The notes beneath the pieces were generated by a model. The model was not told where the DNA came from, did not search any database, and worked only from the letters and a program-made list of their open reading frames with translations. A stretch of 64,000 nucleotides of DNA from Telluribacter humicola (GTDB lineage Bacteria > Bacteroidota > Bacteroidia > Cytophagales > Spirosomataceae): assembly GCF_017355935.1 (NCBI RefSeq), contig NZ_JAFIQT010000003.1:255450-319449 (forward strand), written 5' to 3'. Numbering within the stretch: the stretch's first letter is position 1; every line of letters starts with the position of its first letter. The position numbers were made by a program, and so were the translations under genes. Shown in pieces: positions 8,044 through 19,115 of the stretch.

Positions 8044-9183
8044 ATGCGATTCGGAACCAAAGCCATACACGCGGGCGTAGAGCCTGATCCTACCACGGGT
8101 GCTATCATGACACCCATCTACCAAACCTCTACCTACGTGCAGGAAAGCCCCGGCAAGCACAAAGGCTATGAGTATTCCCGCACCCACAACCCTACGCGTA
8201 CGGCCCTGCAGAAAGCCCTGGCAGCGCTCGAAAATGGCAACCACGGCCTCTGTTACGCCTCGGGACTGGCCGCTACGGACGCTATACTGAAGCTGTTCCT
8301 CCCCGGTGATGAGATCATCAGTACCAACGACCTTTACGGGGGTACCTACAGGATCATGAAGCGAATATTCGAGCCACTGGGCCAGGTGTTCAGCTTTGTG
8401 GATATGAGCGATATCTCCAACGTAGAGCGGGCGATTACCGATAAAACCAAAATGATCTGGGTGGAGACGCCCACCAACCCACTGCTCCGCATTATAGATG
8501 TGGAAGCCGTAGCTAGGCTGGCCCGCAACCAAGGTATCCTATGCGTGGTAGACAATACCTTCGCCTCTCCCTACCTGCAGAATCCGCTGGATATGGGAGC
8601 CGACGTGGTGATGCACTCGGTCACTAAGTACTTGGGTGGCCACTCTGATACAGTGATGGGCGCCCTTGTCCTGAATGATACGGAGCTGGCCCAGCGGCTG
8701 GCTTTTATCCAGAATGCCAGCGGAGCCGTACCCGGGCCGCAGGATTGCTTCCTGGTATTACGCGGCCTCAAGACCCTGCACATACGTATGCAGCGCCACT
8801 GCGAAAACGCCGGACGCATAGCCCAGTGGCTACAGGATCACCCCAAGGTAGGTAAGGTGTACTACCCCGGCCTCCCCAACCACCCCGGCCATGAGCTGGC
8901 CGCCCGTCAGATGCGCGGCTTTGGAGGTATGGTATCCTTTGAGCTCAAAGGCGATGTATACGAGGAGGCCGTGAAGGTGATGGAAAGCCTGGAGGTATTC
9001 TCACTGGGCGAGTCACTGGGTGGCGTAGAGTCGCTGTGTACGCACCCAGCTAGTATGACACACGCCAGTATACCGGCAGTGGAGCGCCTGAAAGGTGGAC
9101 TCAAAGATACCCTGATCCGGCTCAGCGTAGGCATCGAGGATGTAGAGGACCTGATCGGGGATCTGGAAAAAGCAATTGGCTGA
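8044..9183 (+). CDS. Cystathionine gamma-synthase/lyase family PLP enzyme
   Basis: At 379 aa it is a full-length member of the Cys/Met-metabolism PLP-dependent family. The Schiff-base lysine is K195 in HSVTKYLGGHSD. Other family blocks are GYEYSRTHNPTR (substrate and phosphate binding), YASGLAATDA and ESLGGVESLCTHPASMTHAS. Members make or cleave cystathionine (transsulfuration); synthase and lyase (metB, mccB/cgl) cannot be told apart by eye. It is monocistronic with about 160 bp upstream, where I see no SAM riboswitch. Confidence 0.93.
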   Translation: MRFGTKAIHAGVEPDPTTGAIMTPIYQTSTYVQESPGKHKGYEYSRTHNPTRTALQKALAALENGNHGLCYASGLAATDAILKLFLPGDEIISTNDLYGGTYRIMKRIFEPLGQVFSFVDMSDISNVERAITDKTKMIWVETPTNPLLRIIDVEAVARLARNQGILCVVDNTFASPYLQNPLDMGADVVMHSVTKYLGGHSDTVMGALVLNDTELAQRLAFIQNASGAVPGPQDCFLVLRGLKTLHIRMQRHCENAGRIAQWLQDHPKVGKVYYPGLPNHPGHELAARQMRGFGGMVSFELKGDVYEEAVKVMESLEVFSLGESLGGVESLCTHPASMTHASIPAVERLKGGLKDTLIRLSVGIEDVEDLIGDLEKAIG

Positions 9184-9202
9184 GTATTGTCGCCCCGAAT
9201 AC

Positions 9203-9233
9203 TTGGCGAAGCGTTGCAAAAACCTTAAATTTG
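9203..9233 (+). promoter_or_regulatory. Bacteroidota-type promoter of the DUF3127 gene
   Basis: TTG (9203-9205), exactly 20 nt, then TAAATTTG (9226-9233), a full match to TAnnTTTG. It lies about 50 nt before the ATG. Confidence 0.7.
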
Positions 9234-9285
9234 GGGTAATCAAACACTACAATCCGTACAGTACTGTACCCTAACACTAGTTTAA

Positions 9286-9663
9286 ATGGAATTATCCGGA
9301 AAAGTTATTTCGCTGCTCCCAGAGGTTACTGGCCAGGGAAAAAACGGGACGTGGCGTAAGCAGGAGTTTGTTCTTGAAATTCAGACCCAGTCCCAGTACC
9401 CGCGCAAGGTATGTATTACTATGTGGGGCGATAAAATTGACCAGTTCAACCTGAAGGAAGGTGATGATGTCACTGCCTCCATCGATATTGAAAGCCGCGA
9501 GTATAACCAGCGGTGGTACACCGAAGTAAAAGCGTGGAAAGTGGAGAAAGCCGGTAGCGGCGGCGGAAGCAGCCGCAGCAACGCGGACTTCTCGGAGTCG
9601 GCAGCTCCCCTCCCACCCAGCATGACTTTCTCGGAAGATGAGTCCGATGACTTACCGTTCTAA
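9286..9663 (+). CDS. DUF3127 protein (OB-fold, ssDNA-binding-like)
   Basis: The first 85 residues (MELSGKVISLLPEVTG ... REYNQRWYTEVKAWKVEKA) match the DUF3127 pattern, a small beta-rich OB-fold-like domain common in Bacteroidota. The C-terminus is a Ser/Gly linker followed by an acidic tail ending EDESDDLPF. That architecture mirrors single-stranded DNA-binding proteins, whose acidic DDLPF tail docks repair partners. The SSB-like role is inference from architecture. It has its own promoter and a strong terminator. Confidence 0.85.
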   Translation: MELSGKVISLLPEVTGQGKNGTWRKQEFVLEIQTQSQYPRKVCITMWGDKIDQFNLKEGDDVTASIDIESREYNQRWYTEVKAWKVEKAGSGGGSSRSNADFSESAAPLPPSMTFSEDESDDLPF

Positions 9664-9668
9664 CCAAC

Positions 9669-9696
9669 AAAGAGGAGAGCTTAAGCTCTCCTCTTT
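9669..9696 (+). terminator. Terminator after the DUF3127 gene
   Basis: A perfect 28-nt palindrome centred on TTAA (arms 9669-9682 and 9683-9696, AAAGAGGAGAGCTT), running into TTTT, directly after the stop codon. Confidence 0.8.
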
Positions 9697-9785
9697 TGCT
9701 TTTGCTCCCCAGGCAGATTGCCCCTGATCTACCAAACCTTTCATATCTCAGCAGGTTATACTAAGAGGTCCACACCTTTTCTGCT

Positions 9786-10688
9786 ATGGATATAAATAAA
9801 GCAATAGACTTACTTTCAGATAAATTATACAATTGGGTAAAGGAGCTGATTCGACTCCTGCCCAATATTGCTTTGGCCGCCCTGATACTGGTAGTAGGGT
9901 TCTTTATTGCTAAGTATGTCAGGCGACTGGCACTTCGGCTTATTCAGCGGGTCTCCTCCCACGCCACTGTCAACGCTCTTTTTGGCTCACTGATTTACAC
10001 CATTTTTATTGGGGTCGTTATATTCATCGCGCTGAGCATCCTCAACCTGGACAAAGCCGTGACGTCCATTCTGGCCGGAGCCGGTATCGCGGGTATAGCG
10101 CTGGCCTTTGCCTTTCAGGATATCGCCGCCAACTTCATGTCAGGTATATTCCTGTCGTTCCGCCATCCGCTGCGAGTGGGTGATCTGGTCAAGACCAACG
10201 ACTACTTTGGTGTAGTTATCGAAATCAACCTTCGGGATACCGTGCTGCGAACCCTGCAGGGGCAGCGGGTTATTATTCCTAACAAAGAAGTATTTCAGAA
10301 CTCTATCGAAAACTTCACCACCCTGGGAAGGCGCCGGATGGACCTGACGGTAGGAGTATCATACGGAGATGACCTTCGTAAAGTAAAAGATATAACCATT
10401 CGGGCGGTAGAGCAGGTTAGTGTCCGCGATACCAATGAGGAAGTCACTTTCTTTTTTGAAGAGTTTGGGGATAGCTCCATCAACTTTAGCCTACGTATCT
10501 GGCTTAATGCGGCCGATCAGCCTACCTACCTGAAAGGACGTCACGAAGCCATCATGTACATCAAGGAGGCTTACGACCAGAACGACATTATGATACCATT
10601 CCCAATCCGGACGCTGGACTTCGGCATCAAGGGCGGTGAAAAGCTCTCAGAAATGGATGTGCGCGTGTTGAATGATGCCAATAAGTAG
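9786..10688 (+). CDS. Small-conductance mechanosensitive channel (MscS family)
   Basis: The 300-aa protein has three membrane helices: about 22-44, 64-84 and 88-112. The pore-lining TM3 is rich in Gly/Ala (ILAGAGIAGIALAFAFQDIAAN), as in MscS. Next comes the beta-domain with FLSFRHPLRVGDLV, then the alpha/beta C-terminal region (DLTVGVSYGDDLRKVKDI). MscS channels release solutes on hypo-osmotic shock. The length fits the minimal MscS form. It is monocistronic and convergent with the permease gene. Confidence 0.93.
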   Translation: MDINKAIDLLSDKLYNWVKELIRLLPNIALAALILVVGFFIAKYVRRLALRLIQRVSSHATVNALFGSLIYTIFIGVVIFIALSILNLDKAVTSILAGAGIAGIALAFAFQDIAANFMSGIFLSFRHPLRVGDLVKTNDYFGVVIEINLRDTVLRTLQGQRVIIPNKEVFQNSIENFTTLGRRRMDLTVGVSYGDDLRKVKDITIRAVEQVSVRDTNEEVTFFFEEFGDSSINFSLRIWLNAADQPTYLKGRHEAIMYIKEAYDQNDIMIPFPIRTLDFGIKGGEKLSEMDVRVLNDANK

Positions 10689-10712
10689 TCTGGCTCCAGC
10701 TTTACTACTTAT
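10681..10712. terminator. Weak hairpin between the mscS-like and permease genes
   Basis: ATAAGTAGT / ACTACTTAT (10681-10689 / 10704-10712) flank the mscS stop codon. There is no good T-run, so this is only a possible terminator. Confidence 0.35.
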
Positions 10713-10734
10713 ATAGTACTTTGGGGCTGGTACT

Positions 10735-12078
10735 CTAGTCCCTGTTCAGGCGACGTATCACCAGAAACAGCGGGTAGCTTATAACCATAAAGAGCAGCGC
10801 GTACTGGCTGCTGGACATATCCTGTACTACAACGCCTATCAGGAAAGCAATGGAAGCAATCAGCATCACGATCGGGAGTACCGGGTAGGCCGGTACCTTC
10901 CACGGGCGCGGCAGTTCGGGCTCTTTCCGGCGCAGCGCCAGCAGCGAAGCAAACCCCGAAGTATGCCCCAGCACAAAGAAGAAGGTAGCGATATCGGAAA
11001 GCTTCTCAGTGGCTTCCTTGCCGATCAGTATCAGGAGAATAGCCAGTGCGGCCGTCAGCGGCATGGCCAGGGCTGGTGTACCTCCCCGGTTGACGCGCGT
11101 TCCGGCCCTTAGAAACAGACCGTCGCGGCTCATGGAGTACAGCACCCGCGGGTTAAAGAGTAGCTGAGCGTTGACAATACCCAGGATTGATATCATAAGG
11201 AACAGTGTCACGATCTTACCCGAACTTTCACCAAATATAAGACCTATAGCATCCGCCGCGGCCAGCTTCGACTGAGCCAGCTGATCCATCGGCATGATGT
11301 ACAGGATTGCGGCATTACAAAGCAGATAGATCACAATGATCAGCAACACGCCACCAATCATGGAGCGGGGCAGGTTACGGGAAGGATCACGGTCTTCTTC
11401 GGTAAAATAAGCGGCCGTATGCCAGCCGTCGTAGGTATAAAAAACTGCCTGCAGGGAGAAGATCAAAGGCCCCAGCCAGCTACCTGTCTCAGCAATCTGG
11501 CTGGTAGTAGCCAACGCATCGGCAGTTGATACCTCCTGGCCGTAGATATAGCAAATAGCTACAAAAGCAAATAGCCCCACTGCTTTCAAAAAGCTCATCA
11601 CATTCTGGAAGTTACTGGCCAGCGCCAGTCCCAGCCAGTGCACCGCTGTTAAAGTCAGCAAAAGTCCCACGGCTACGTACGGTTCCTGGCCTTCCAGTCC
11701 GGGCAGCAACAGCGCCATGTACTCGCTCATGGTGTACACGCCAAAGCCCAGTGCCGCACAAGTACCCAGCCAGCTATTGATGCCTACTACAAAACCTGCG
11801 TAATTACCAAATGCCCGCTGCGCATACACGTACCAGGCTCCTGCTTTGGGCACCGAAGTACCTAGTTCGATGGTACAAAGGGTACCCAGGAAAGCATATA
11901 CACTCACCGCCAGCCATACGCCCATGATCAGCCAGGCATCACCCAACTGCTCCGCTATGGGTCCCGGCTTACGCAGGATACCCGTACCGATGGTACCTCC
12001 AATAGTTACGGCTATGCCGAATCCAACGCCTAGTATTTTTAAGAGCTCATTGCGGGGAGTAGTAGAAGCTGGCTGCAT
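10735..12078 (-). CDS. APC-superfamily amino acid permease
   Basis: The 447-aa polytopic protein has about 12 helices. Its first helix carries the APC substrate signature GIAVTIGGTIGTGILRKPG (unwound TM1 GTIGTG). TM2 ends in LGTSVPKAGAWYVYAQRAFG, and TM6 has VFYTYDGWHTAAYFTEE, typical of APC/LAT-like antiporters. It probably imports or exchanges amino acids at the inner membrane; specificity is not readable. It is monocistronic, 117 bp from the divergent lipoprotein gene. Confidence 0.9.
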   Translation of the reverse strand: MQPASTTPRNELLKILGVGFGIAVTIGGTIGTGILRKPGPIAEQLGDAWLIMGVWLAVSVYAFLGTLCTIELGTSVPKAGAWYVYAQRAFGNYAGFVVGINSWLGTCAALGFGVYTMSEYMALLLPGLEGQEPYVAVGLLLTLTAVHWLGLALASNFQNVMSFLKAVGLFAFVAICYIYGQEVSTADALATTSQIAETGSWLGPLIFSLQAVFYTYDGWHTAAYFTEEDRDPSRNLPRSMIGGVLLIIVIYLLCNAAILYIMPMDQLAQSKLAAADAIGLIFGESSGKIVTLFLMISILGIVNAQLLFNPRVLYSMSRDGLFLRAGTRVNRGGTPALAMPLTAALAILLILIGKEATEKLSDIATFFFVLGHTSGFASLLALRRKEPELPRPWKVPAYPVLPIVMLIASIAFLIGVVVQDMSSSQYALLFMVISYPLFLVIRRLNRD

Positions 12079-12246
12079 GCAGGAGAATTAGTAGGTTAGC
12101 CCAAACCGAAAGTACCGAAACTTTTGAATACCCGGGCAGGCAGAATGGATATTTTTAGAAGGAAACCGTAACTTACTCCATTCAACTGTCGCCAATTGTT
12201 ACTACCCTTTACAGTAGCCCTTATATCGCCTGGGCCTTTTACAACT

Positions 12247-13155
12247 ATGAAATGTTCGCTCGCTATCTTAGGGCTGGGGCTGCTTACCTCCTGCCAGTAC
12301 ATCAATGACTCCGGCTACTCACCCGCTCAACCCTTCCGCGATTACTGGTACAACGGTAAGGCCGAGATAAGCCGGTACAGTCTTCAGCAAGTACAATATG
12401 GCGCGCACAACCCGGGGGAGGCGGTACTTATATTTGTTACCGAAGACTTCCTGACCGACAAGCAGGTCAAGCTCGAATCCGAAGACAATGACGGTGACGC
12501 TACTTCTGTTCTGAAGCTCAACAGCATCCGACGCTTCGTTACGGGTATTTACGACTACTCTCTGTATACCTCCGTGTTCACACCCGTTAATACCGGTGAT
12601 TTCAGACATAGCCTCAAAATAACCATGTCGGCTCAGGACTGGTGCGGACAGACCTACACGCAGCTTAACCGCCGGGGTAAGGGGTATGAGGTAATGAGGC
12701 GGTCGTATTTTGAGAAGAACGTAGAAGAAGATTACGGCATCAATGATGCCTGGCTGGAAGATGAGATCTGGACCCGCCTGCGCTTCGCGCCGGAGAGCTT
12801 ACCCATAGGCGATACCGAAGCAGTACCTGCCGCCTACGCCGCCCGCCTTACTGACCAGCCCCTTGAACCCCAACCTGCCATCGGTTCCATGACTGCCTAT
12901 AAGGGTACTATCTTCAAAGGGAAAGCGCTGAACGTGTATTCATTGCTGTATCCTGAATATAATCGTGAGCTTCGTATTGTATTCGAAAAAGCGTTCCCGC
13001 ACGAAATAGCCGGTTGGGAAGAAACCTATACTTCACGCGGCAAGGTACTTACCACCCGCGCCGTCCGGAGCAGCCTGATCCGCTCCGACTACTGGAAACA
13101 TAATGCTCCCGCCGACACTACCCTAAGGCAGCAGTTAGGAGTACAGGGATTCTGA
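12247..13155 (+). CDS. Uncharacterised lipoprotein, about 302 aa
   Basis: The start at 12247 gives MKCSLAILGLGLLTSC, a lipoprotein signal with lipobox LTSC. Earlier in-frame codons would spoil this, so 12247 is preferred. The mature protein is about 290 aa and soluble, with an even mix of Tyr, Arg and Glu. Its features include AEISRYSLQQVQYG, AVLIFVTEDFLTDKQVKLE and SAQDWCGQTYTQLNRRGKGYEV. I recognise it as a recurrent Bacteroidota lipoprotein without known function; database names for such proteins are unreliable. Confidence 0.7.
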   Translation: MKCSLAILGLGLLTSCQYINDSGYSPAQPFRDYWYNGKAEISRYSLQQVQYGAHNPGEAVLIFVTEDFLTDKQVKLESEDNDGDATSVLKLNSIRRFVTGIYDYSLYTSVFTPVNTGDFRHSLKITMSAQDWCGQTYTQLNRRGKGYEVMRRSYFEKNVEEDYGINDAWLEDEIWTRLRFAPESLPIGDTEAVPAAYAARLTDQPLEPQPAIGSMTAYKGTIFKGKALNVYSLLYPEYNRELRIVFEKAFPHEIAGWEETYTSRGKVLTTRAVRSSLIRSDYWKHNAPADTTLRQQLGVQGF

Positions 13156-13171
13156 ATCTATTCATAAATAA

Positions 13172-13199
13172 AGCCGGGCCACCTGATGGCGGCCCGGCT
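13172..13199. terminator. Terminator between two convergent genes
   Basis: AGCCGGGCC / GGCCCGGCT (13172-13180 / 13191-13199) with a 10-nt loop, followed by an AT-rich stretch. It can serve either strand. Confidence 0.65.
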
Positions 13200-13224
13200 A
13201 ATTAAATGATAGGATATAGATGTA

Positions 13225-13620
13225 CTATTGCTCCAGGGCTATTACCTGCTCTCTGGCGGTAGATATAGTTACTTTCTTAGTTATTACTTCTTCGTTAGTG
13301 ATCATTTCAAAGTAGTAAGTACCGTTCCCCATTTCTTTCAGATCAAACTTACGCTTGTAGTATTCTGTACCTTTTGAAAGTGTTTCCCGGTGCAGTACAG
13401 TTCCATTTTCATCCTTGATCAGGATAGTCATACGGGCAGTAGCGCCTTTAACAATGGCTAGATTTACCTTCGATGTATTGGCAATCTGGTACATTCCCAT
13501 GTTGAAGGACTTAGGCTTCTCTGGACCCAGATACATGTGGTTGTCGGCCTGGCTGATCAATGGCAGTGACAGTGCAAAAGCGAACAGTAAAGTGCGGAAT
13601 GTTGATAGTACGTTTTTCAT
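13225..13620 (-). CDS. Secreted small beta-sandwich-like protein, 131 aa
   Basis: The start at 13620 is chosen because it begins a clean Sec signal peptide, MKNVLSTFRTLLFAFALSLP, cut near SQA/DNH. The mature part (about 105 aa) alternates short hydrophobic strands: TARMTILIKDENG, VLHRETLSKG, GTYYFEMITNEEVITKKVTI. This resembles the fold of DUF3244 and of type IX sorting domains, but there is no clear sorting signal. Function unknown; probably periplasmic or surface. Confidence 0.65.
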   Translation of the reverse strand: MKNVLSTFRTLLFAFALSLPLISQADNHMYLGPEKPKSFNMGMYQIANTSKVNLAIVKGATARMTILIKDENGTVLHRETLSKGTEYYKRKFDLKEMGNGTYYFEMITNEEVITKKVTISTAREQVIALEQ

Positions 13621-13866
13621 GGCTAATAGATGTTTTTTAATGGCTAATTTATTTTTCGTTTCTTGGCTAATACTATTAATCATGAAAAGTCTGTGCCATG
13701 TGCCAACCCTTTTCAAAATAATTCCGCCACCCAATATAACACATTGATTATCAGCAGATAATCAATTGAAAAAATATATACAAATTAATGCAACGCTGAA
13801 GATAGCGTTCGCTTTCGAACATTTTTGTTCGGTGATGAACAATGCCGTACAGCACTGGCCATGACA
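13621..13866. other. Intergenic region upstream of the 131-aa secreted protein
   Basis: About 245 bp of AT-rich DNA. It holds a short hairpin GAACATTTTTGTTC near 13819-13832 but no convincing TAnnTTTG promoter and no gene. Confidence 0.5.
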
Positions 13867-13906
13867 AAACAAAAAGAGGCAGGAACCTGTTGGTTCCTGC
13901 CTCTTT
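13867..13906 (-). terminator. Terminator of the atpD-atpC operon
   Basis: A perfect 15-bp stem (13873-13887 / 13892-13906, AAAGAGGCAGGAACC) with a TGTT loop. On the minus strand it runs into a T-rich tract, 20 nt after atpC. Confidence 0.85.
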
Positions 13907-13925
13907 CGATAATGCTATTATATAC

Positions 13926-14168
13926 TTACAATATGGCCTCGGCCAATACAAGTACTTTATTGTTCAAGACCTCTACCACTCCGCCATCAATCGTATATAC
14001 CTGCTTTACAGCACCCGTATCCACTACTACATCTCCACGGCCTAGTGTACTTACCAGTGGAGCGTGGCTGTTAAGGACCTGAAATTGCCCTTCAGTACCC
14101 GGGAAGGTAACGGCTGTCGCCTCGCCGGCAAATACTTTCTTATCGGGGGTGATTATTTCTAAGTTCAT
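13926..14168 (-). CDS. atpC: F1Fo ATP synthase subunit epsilon (short form)
   Basis: The 80-aa protein has the N-terminal beta-sandwich of subunit epsilon: MNLEIITPDKKVFAGEATAV, FPGTEGQFQVLNSHAPLVS and YTIDGGVVEVLNNKVLVLAE. It lacks the C-terminal two-helix domain found in the roughly 135-aa enterobacterial form, the part that inhibits ATP hydrolysis. Short epsilon subunits are usual in Bacteroidota. It lies 79 bp behind atpD, in one operon. The other atp genes are not in this window. Confidence 0.93.
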   Translation of the reverse strand: MNLEIITPDKKVFAGEATAVTFPGTEGQFQVLNSHAPLVSTLGRGDVVVDTGAVKQVYTIDGGVVEVLNNKVLVLAEAIL

Positions 14169-14247
14169 ACTTTTTTAGCTATTAGGGTTAGCTACCGGGC
14201 AATACCTGCGCTGAGGCTTTACTGACCGATAGCTAATTTCTGTCTTT

Positions 14248-15774
<1,527 letters not shown>

Positions 15775-15802
15775 TTATCGTCAAGTTGTTAATTCAAGGC
15801 CG

Positions 15803-15833
15803 CAAAATTACAATATAATTTGGTCAGTACCAA
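15803..15833 (-). promoter_or_regulatory. Promoter of atpDC
   Basis: On the minus strand this is TTG (15831-15833), exactly 20 nt, then TAATTTTG (15803-15810), a full match to the Bacteroidota consensus about 40 nt before the atpD ATG. Confidence 0.75.
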
Positions 15834-15930
15834 TAGATGACCCATTCATTTATTGGATATTTCTGGGAAAAAAGGGCTATTTTGACGAAAAGAGTATTGA
15901 AGTTTTTTAGAATGGCGACGTTTAGTATTT

Positions 15931-18594
15931 ATGAGACAATTATTTTTTCAGAGAGACTGGAACACCAACGAACTTCGCAGCGCCCTGGGAGCGCTCAGTA
16001 TACTGGTTCTGGGTCTTATTTTTTTTAGCATAAAAATTATTGATCCGCTCGCTAATGCAACCCGTTGGGATGTGCTCAGCGAGCTTTCGGAGGTGTCGAC
16101 CGCGGTGGATGTCCTGCGCCTGGAGAACTGGCAGTACGGCGTATCGGTCCCCTCTTATTTGGTCACGGAGCAGTTTGTTGCTTCTACCATGGAAGTAGAC
16201 TTCCTGTCGGTTTGGATGCTGCTGGGGCTGGGGCTGGCTGGTCTGTCCCTGATCCTGGCTGGCCTCACTACACTACCGCGCTTCTGGTACCTGGGATCTA
16301 TGGTGGCCTTTATCCTGCTGCTGGGGGCCACCCAAACCGAGACGCTGGGCATATTCGGCGAAGGCAACCGTACCTTTTTTATACTGGCGCTGGTATTATA
16401 TGCCGGCCTTAGTTATTACCTGCACGCTTTCCGGACCGATGTAGCCGTAGGCTTTCGTATTCTTGCTTTCTGGGCGGTTTCGGCGGGACTGGCAGGGCTG
16501 GCAGCTTTTACCTCTACCGTCCCTCATCCTGAACTCACCGCCGCTGCCTACTCTATCCCCCTGTGGCTGGTACTATCAGTGCTGTTTCTGCTCATCTCAG
16601 CTACCGAGATCATGGCCGGACTGGTATGGCTTAGTACCAGTGCCAAGGTAGGTATGGGGCGCTCATCACTAACTAATTTTCTGGTTATAGCTGTCCTGTA
16701 TCTTCTGTACCTGCTCCTGCTATTTCTGCGCAACACCCGCCAGCTCGACTGGGACATCTCCCTGGTGAGTCCGGCGGTACTGGCCATCATAGCCGGTATA
16801 CTAGGCATATGGGGGTTCAGCGCCCGCAGCGAGTCTACCAACGGAGTGGTGTACTACCGCGAGGCTGGCTTCTGGATATACATAGGACTGTTTATTATTA
16901 CTGCGGCTTTTGCGGGCTATGCGGCGGCCATGGCCAATGACCCCCTGCTGGAAGTACTGGAAGACGTAATTGTAAACGGTCAGCTCGCGATGAGTGCTGT
17001 TTTTCTATTCTATATACTAGCCAACTTTCTGCCGCTGTTCCAGCAGGGGCTGGCGGTACATAAGGTACTTTATAAGCCTCTCCGGTTTGGCCTTACCCAG
17101 ACCCGTCTGATAGGTTTTGTTGGTTTCATAATTTTGATATCAACCCAGACGCTGCTCCCCATCTATCAGGCAGTAGCCGGGTACTTCAATGGACTCGGTG
17201 ATCTCTATACCACTACCCGCGAATACACCCTGGCCGAGCAGTACTACAAAATGGCGCTGCAACAGGAGTTCCAGAACCATAAGTCCAACTACGCGCTGGC
17301 TTCGCTGGCTCTGCGGCAGGGTGACCGCACCGCCGCGGCTTTCTATTTCCGCCAGGCCACGCTCAAGAACCCATCCCCGCAGGCCTACGTAGGACTTGGT
17401 AATGTACTGGTACAGGAAAACTTATTCTTTGACGCTGTATTCAGCCTACGTGAAGGTGTCACCGCCTTCCCGGAAAGCGGCGAACTGCTCAACAACCTGG
17501 GTATGCTCTACTCCCGTACCAACGTAGCTGACTCCGCCTACCTGTACCTCGAACAGGCGGAACGTACGGCTCTGCGCCGGGAAGTACCTGCCACCAACCT
17601 GCTGGCCATCTGGGCCCGCAATGCCGACGCCTCCCTGCTGGACTCGCTGACGCAGCAGCAGGATGAGCGGGACTATACCTCCTGGCAGGCCAACTGGCTG
17701 GCGGTACAGAACCTCCGTCAGAACTTTACAGATCGTAGCTTCCGGAACCAGGCCATTCCGGCTGACTCGCTCCTGAGTGTTTCGGGGCTGGCCTATGTAT
17801 ACAATTACGCCCTCAATCAGGCACGGCAGGATAGTTTGCTGACACAACTGGCTCCCAAGCTGGCGGATAAGAACCCCTTCCTGGCAGATGACTTGCTACT
17901 GGCCTCACTTTACGCCGAATTCTACAGCGGCAATAAGCTACGGGCTCTGGAAATCATGAATGCCTGGGTTGAGGAAGGAGGAGAGAAAGAACCGCTCTAC
18001 CGCAAAATACTTGGGCACTGGTACCTCCAGCTAGGCTTGTATGACATGGCTATTGAGGAGCTGTCGCTGGTCAAAGGGCCGGAAGGACTACTGGGACAAG
18101 CTCTAGCACAGGCCTTATCGGGGAAGGTAGCCGCAGCAGCAATCCTGCTCGAGAGACTGAAGGAAGAAGGGGCTGGCACGACGGTGCAGGCTCTGCAGAA
18201 CAGCCTGTCCGAAGGCATGAAGCAGATCACTATTACGGACTCCCTCCTGGCTACTGCCCAGACCCAGCCTTCACCCGCGACCTTTCAGAAGGCTCTGCGC
18301 TCTAACCCACTGAACGCAGATGTCGTAGTAGCGGCGTCTAACTATTTCAGACAACAAAAGCAATCCACAAAAGCTTATCAGATAGTAGTGGACGCCCTGC
18401 GATTCAACGATAGCTCATCCCGAATATGGGAGCAGTACGCGCTGCTAAGCCTGGATCAGGGCCTGCTTCAACAGGCCGAAGAGGGGGCCGCCAAGGTACA
18501 GACGTACGCGTCGCCTTCCGATTATCAGGCCTTTAACGAACGCTATCAGCCCAGGAAGGCGCTTATCGAAAAACAGCGCGAGGAGTTTCAATGA
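15931..18594 (+). CDS. Large membrane protein with C-terminal TPR repeats
   Basis: The 887-aa protein has two halves. Residues 1 to about 410 contain roughly ten hydrophobic helices, starting with SILVLGLIFFSIKI. From about residue 415 the protein is helical and TPR-like, with units such as YYKMALQQ, AAAFYFRQATLKNPSP, GLGNVLVQENLFFDAVFSL and LLNNLGMLYSRTNVADSAYLYLE. This suits an inner-membrane scaffold. I know no assigned function. A 31-bp gap to the next gene suggests a shared transcript. Confidence 0.8.
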   Translation: MRQLFFQRDWNTNELRSALGALSILVLGLIFFSIKIIDPLANATRWDVLSELSEVSTAVDVLRLENWQYGVSVPSYLVTEQFVASTMEVDFLSVWMLLGLGLAGLSLILAGLTTLPRFWYLGSMVAFILLLGATQTETLGIFGEGNRTFFILALVLYAGLSYYLHAFRTDVAVGFRILAFWAVSAGLAGLAAFTSTVPHPELTAAAYSIPLWLVLSVLFLLISATEIMAGLVWLSTSAKVGMGRSSLTNFLVIAVLYLLYLLLLFLRNTRQLDWDISLVSPAVLAIIAGILGIWGFSARSESTNGVVYYREAGFWIYIGLFIITAAFAGYAAAMANDPLLEVLEDVIVNGQLAMSAVFLFYILANFLPLFQQGLAVHKVLYKPLRFGLTQTRLIGFVGFIILISTQTLLPIYQAVAGYFNGLGDLYTTTREYTLAEQYYKMALQQEFQNHKSNYALASLALRQGDRTAAAFYFRQATLKNPSPQAYVGLGNVLVQENLFFDAVFSLREGVTAFPESGELLNNLGMLYSRTNVADSAYLYLEQAERTALRREVPATNLLAIWARNADASLLDSLTQQQDERDYTSWQANWLAVQNLRQNFTDRSFRNQAIPADSLLSVSGLAYVYNYALNQARQDSLLTQLAPKLADKNPFLADDLLLASLYAEFYSGNKLRALEIMNAWVEEGGEKEPLYRKILGHWYLQLGLYDMAIEELSLVKGPEGLLGQALAQALSGKVAAAAILLERLKEEGAGTTVQALQNSLSEGMKQITITDSLLATAQTQPSPATFQKALRSNPLNADVVVAASNYFRQQKQSTKAYQIVVDALRFNDSSSRIWEQYALLSLDQGLLQQAEEGAAKVQTYASPSDYQAFNERYQPRKALIEKQREEFQ

Positions 18595-18625
18595 TTTTTT
18601 ATTTTTGATCTGACCAGTACTATCT

Positions 18626-19045
18626 ATGACTGTGCACTGGAAAACCAACGGCTGGCAAAGTGAATACCGGTTATTCCGGGAGAAGACCATTGTCGGAATC
18701 CTGAAGAAGAACTTCTGGGGGACCAATGCCTACGGTGAATACCACGGACACCTGCTGCGCTTTCAGACCCGCGGGCTCTGGAATCCTGTCACCCGCATAC
18801 TGGATATAGAAGGAACGCGGGAACTGGGAAAAATCGAATGTAATACCTGGAGAACCACGGCTCGTATTACCTACGAAGACCAGACCTTTGAATGGAAACG
18901 GGCTTCGTGGAGTAGTCGCTGGTCAGTTTCCAATGAAGAAGAGCAGGTAAACTATCAGCAGCAGGGATTTCTGGAAAAACAAGGAGTGATTGAGTACGAA
19001 TGGGCCAGTCCGGCCATTATACTGTGTGGCCTGTTTATATCATAA
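18626..19045 (+). CDS. Uncharacterised 139-aa protein, probably beta-rich
   Basis: The protein MTVHWKTNGWQSEYRLFREKT... has no signal peptide. It is rich in Trp, Arg and aromatic strands (LLRFQTRGLWNPVTRILDIEG, ARITYEDQTFEWKRASWSSRWS) and ends in a hydrophobic AIILCGLFIS. The pattern loosely recalls small tubby/LURP-like beta-barrels, but I cannot assign a family. It lies close behind the TPR membrane protein and before the ABC ATPase gene, so it may belong to the same transcript. Confidence 0.65.
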   Translation: MTVHWKTNGWQSEYRLFREKTIVGILKKNFWGTNAYGEYHGHLLRFQTRGLWNPVTRILDIEGTRELGKIECNTWRTTARITYEDQTFEWKRASWSSRWSVSNEEEQVNYQQQGFLEKQGVIEYEWASPAIILCGLFIS

Positions 19046-19115
19046 CTCCTGATGCAGAGTAGTAGCCTTACGGCCAATTGACCCGTTGAACGTCCTTAAT
19101 TCTAAGCATGATCTT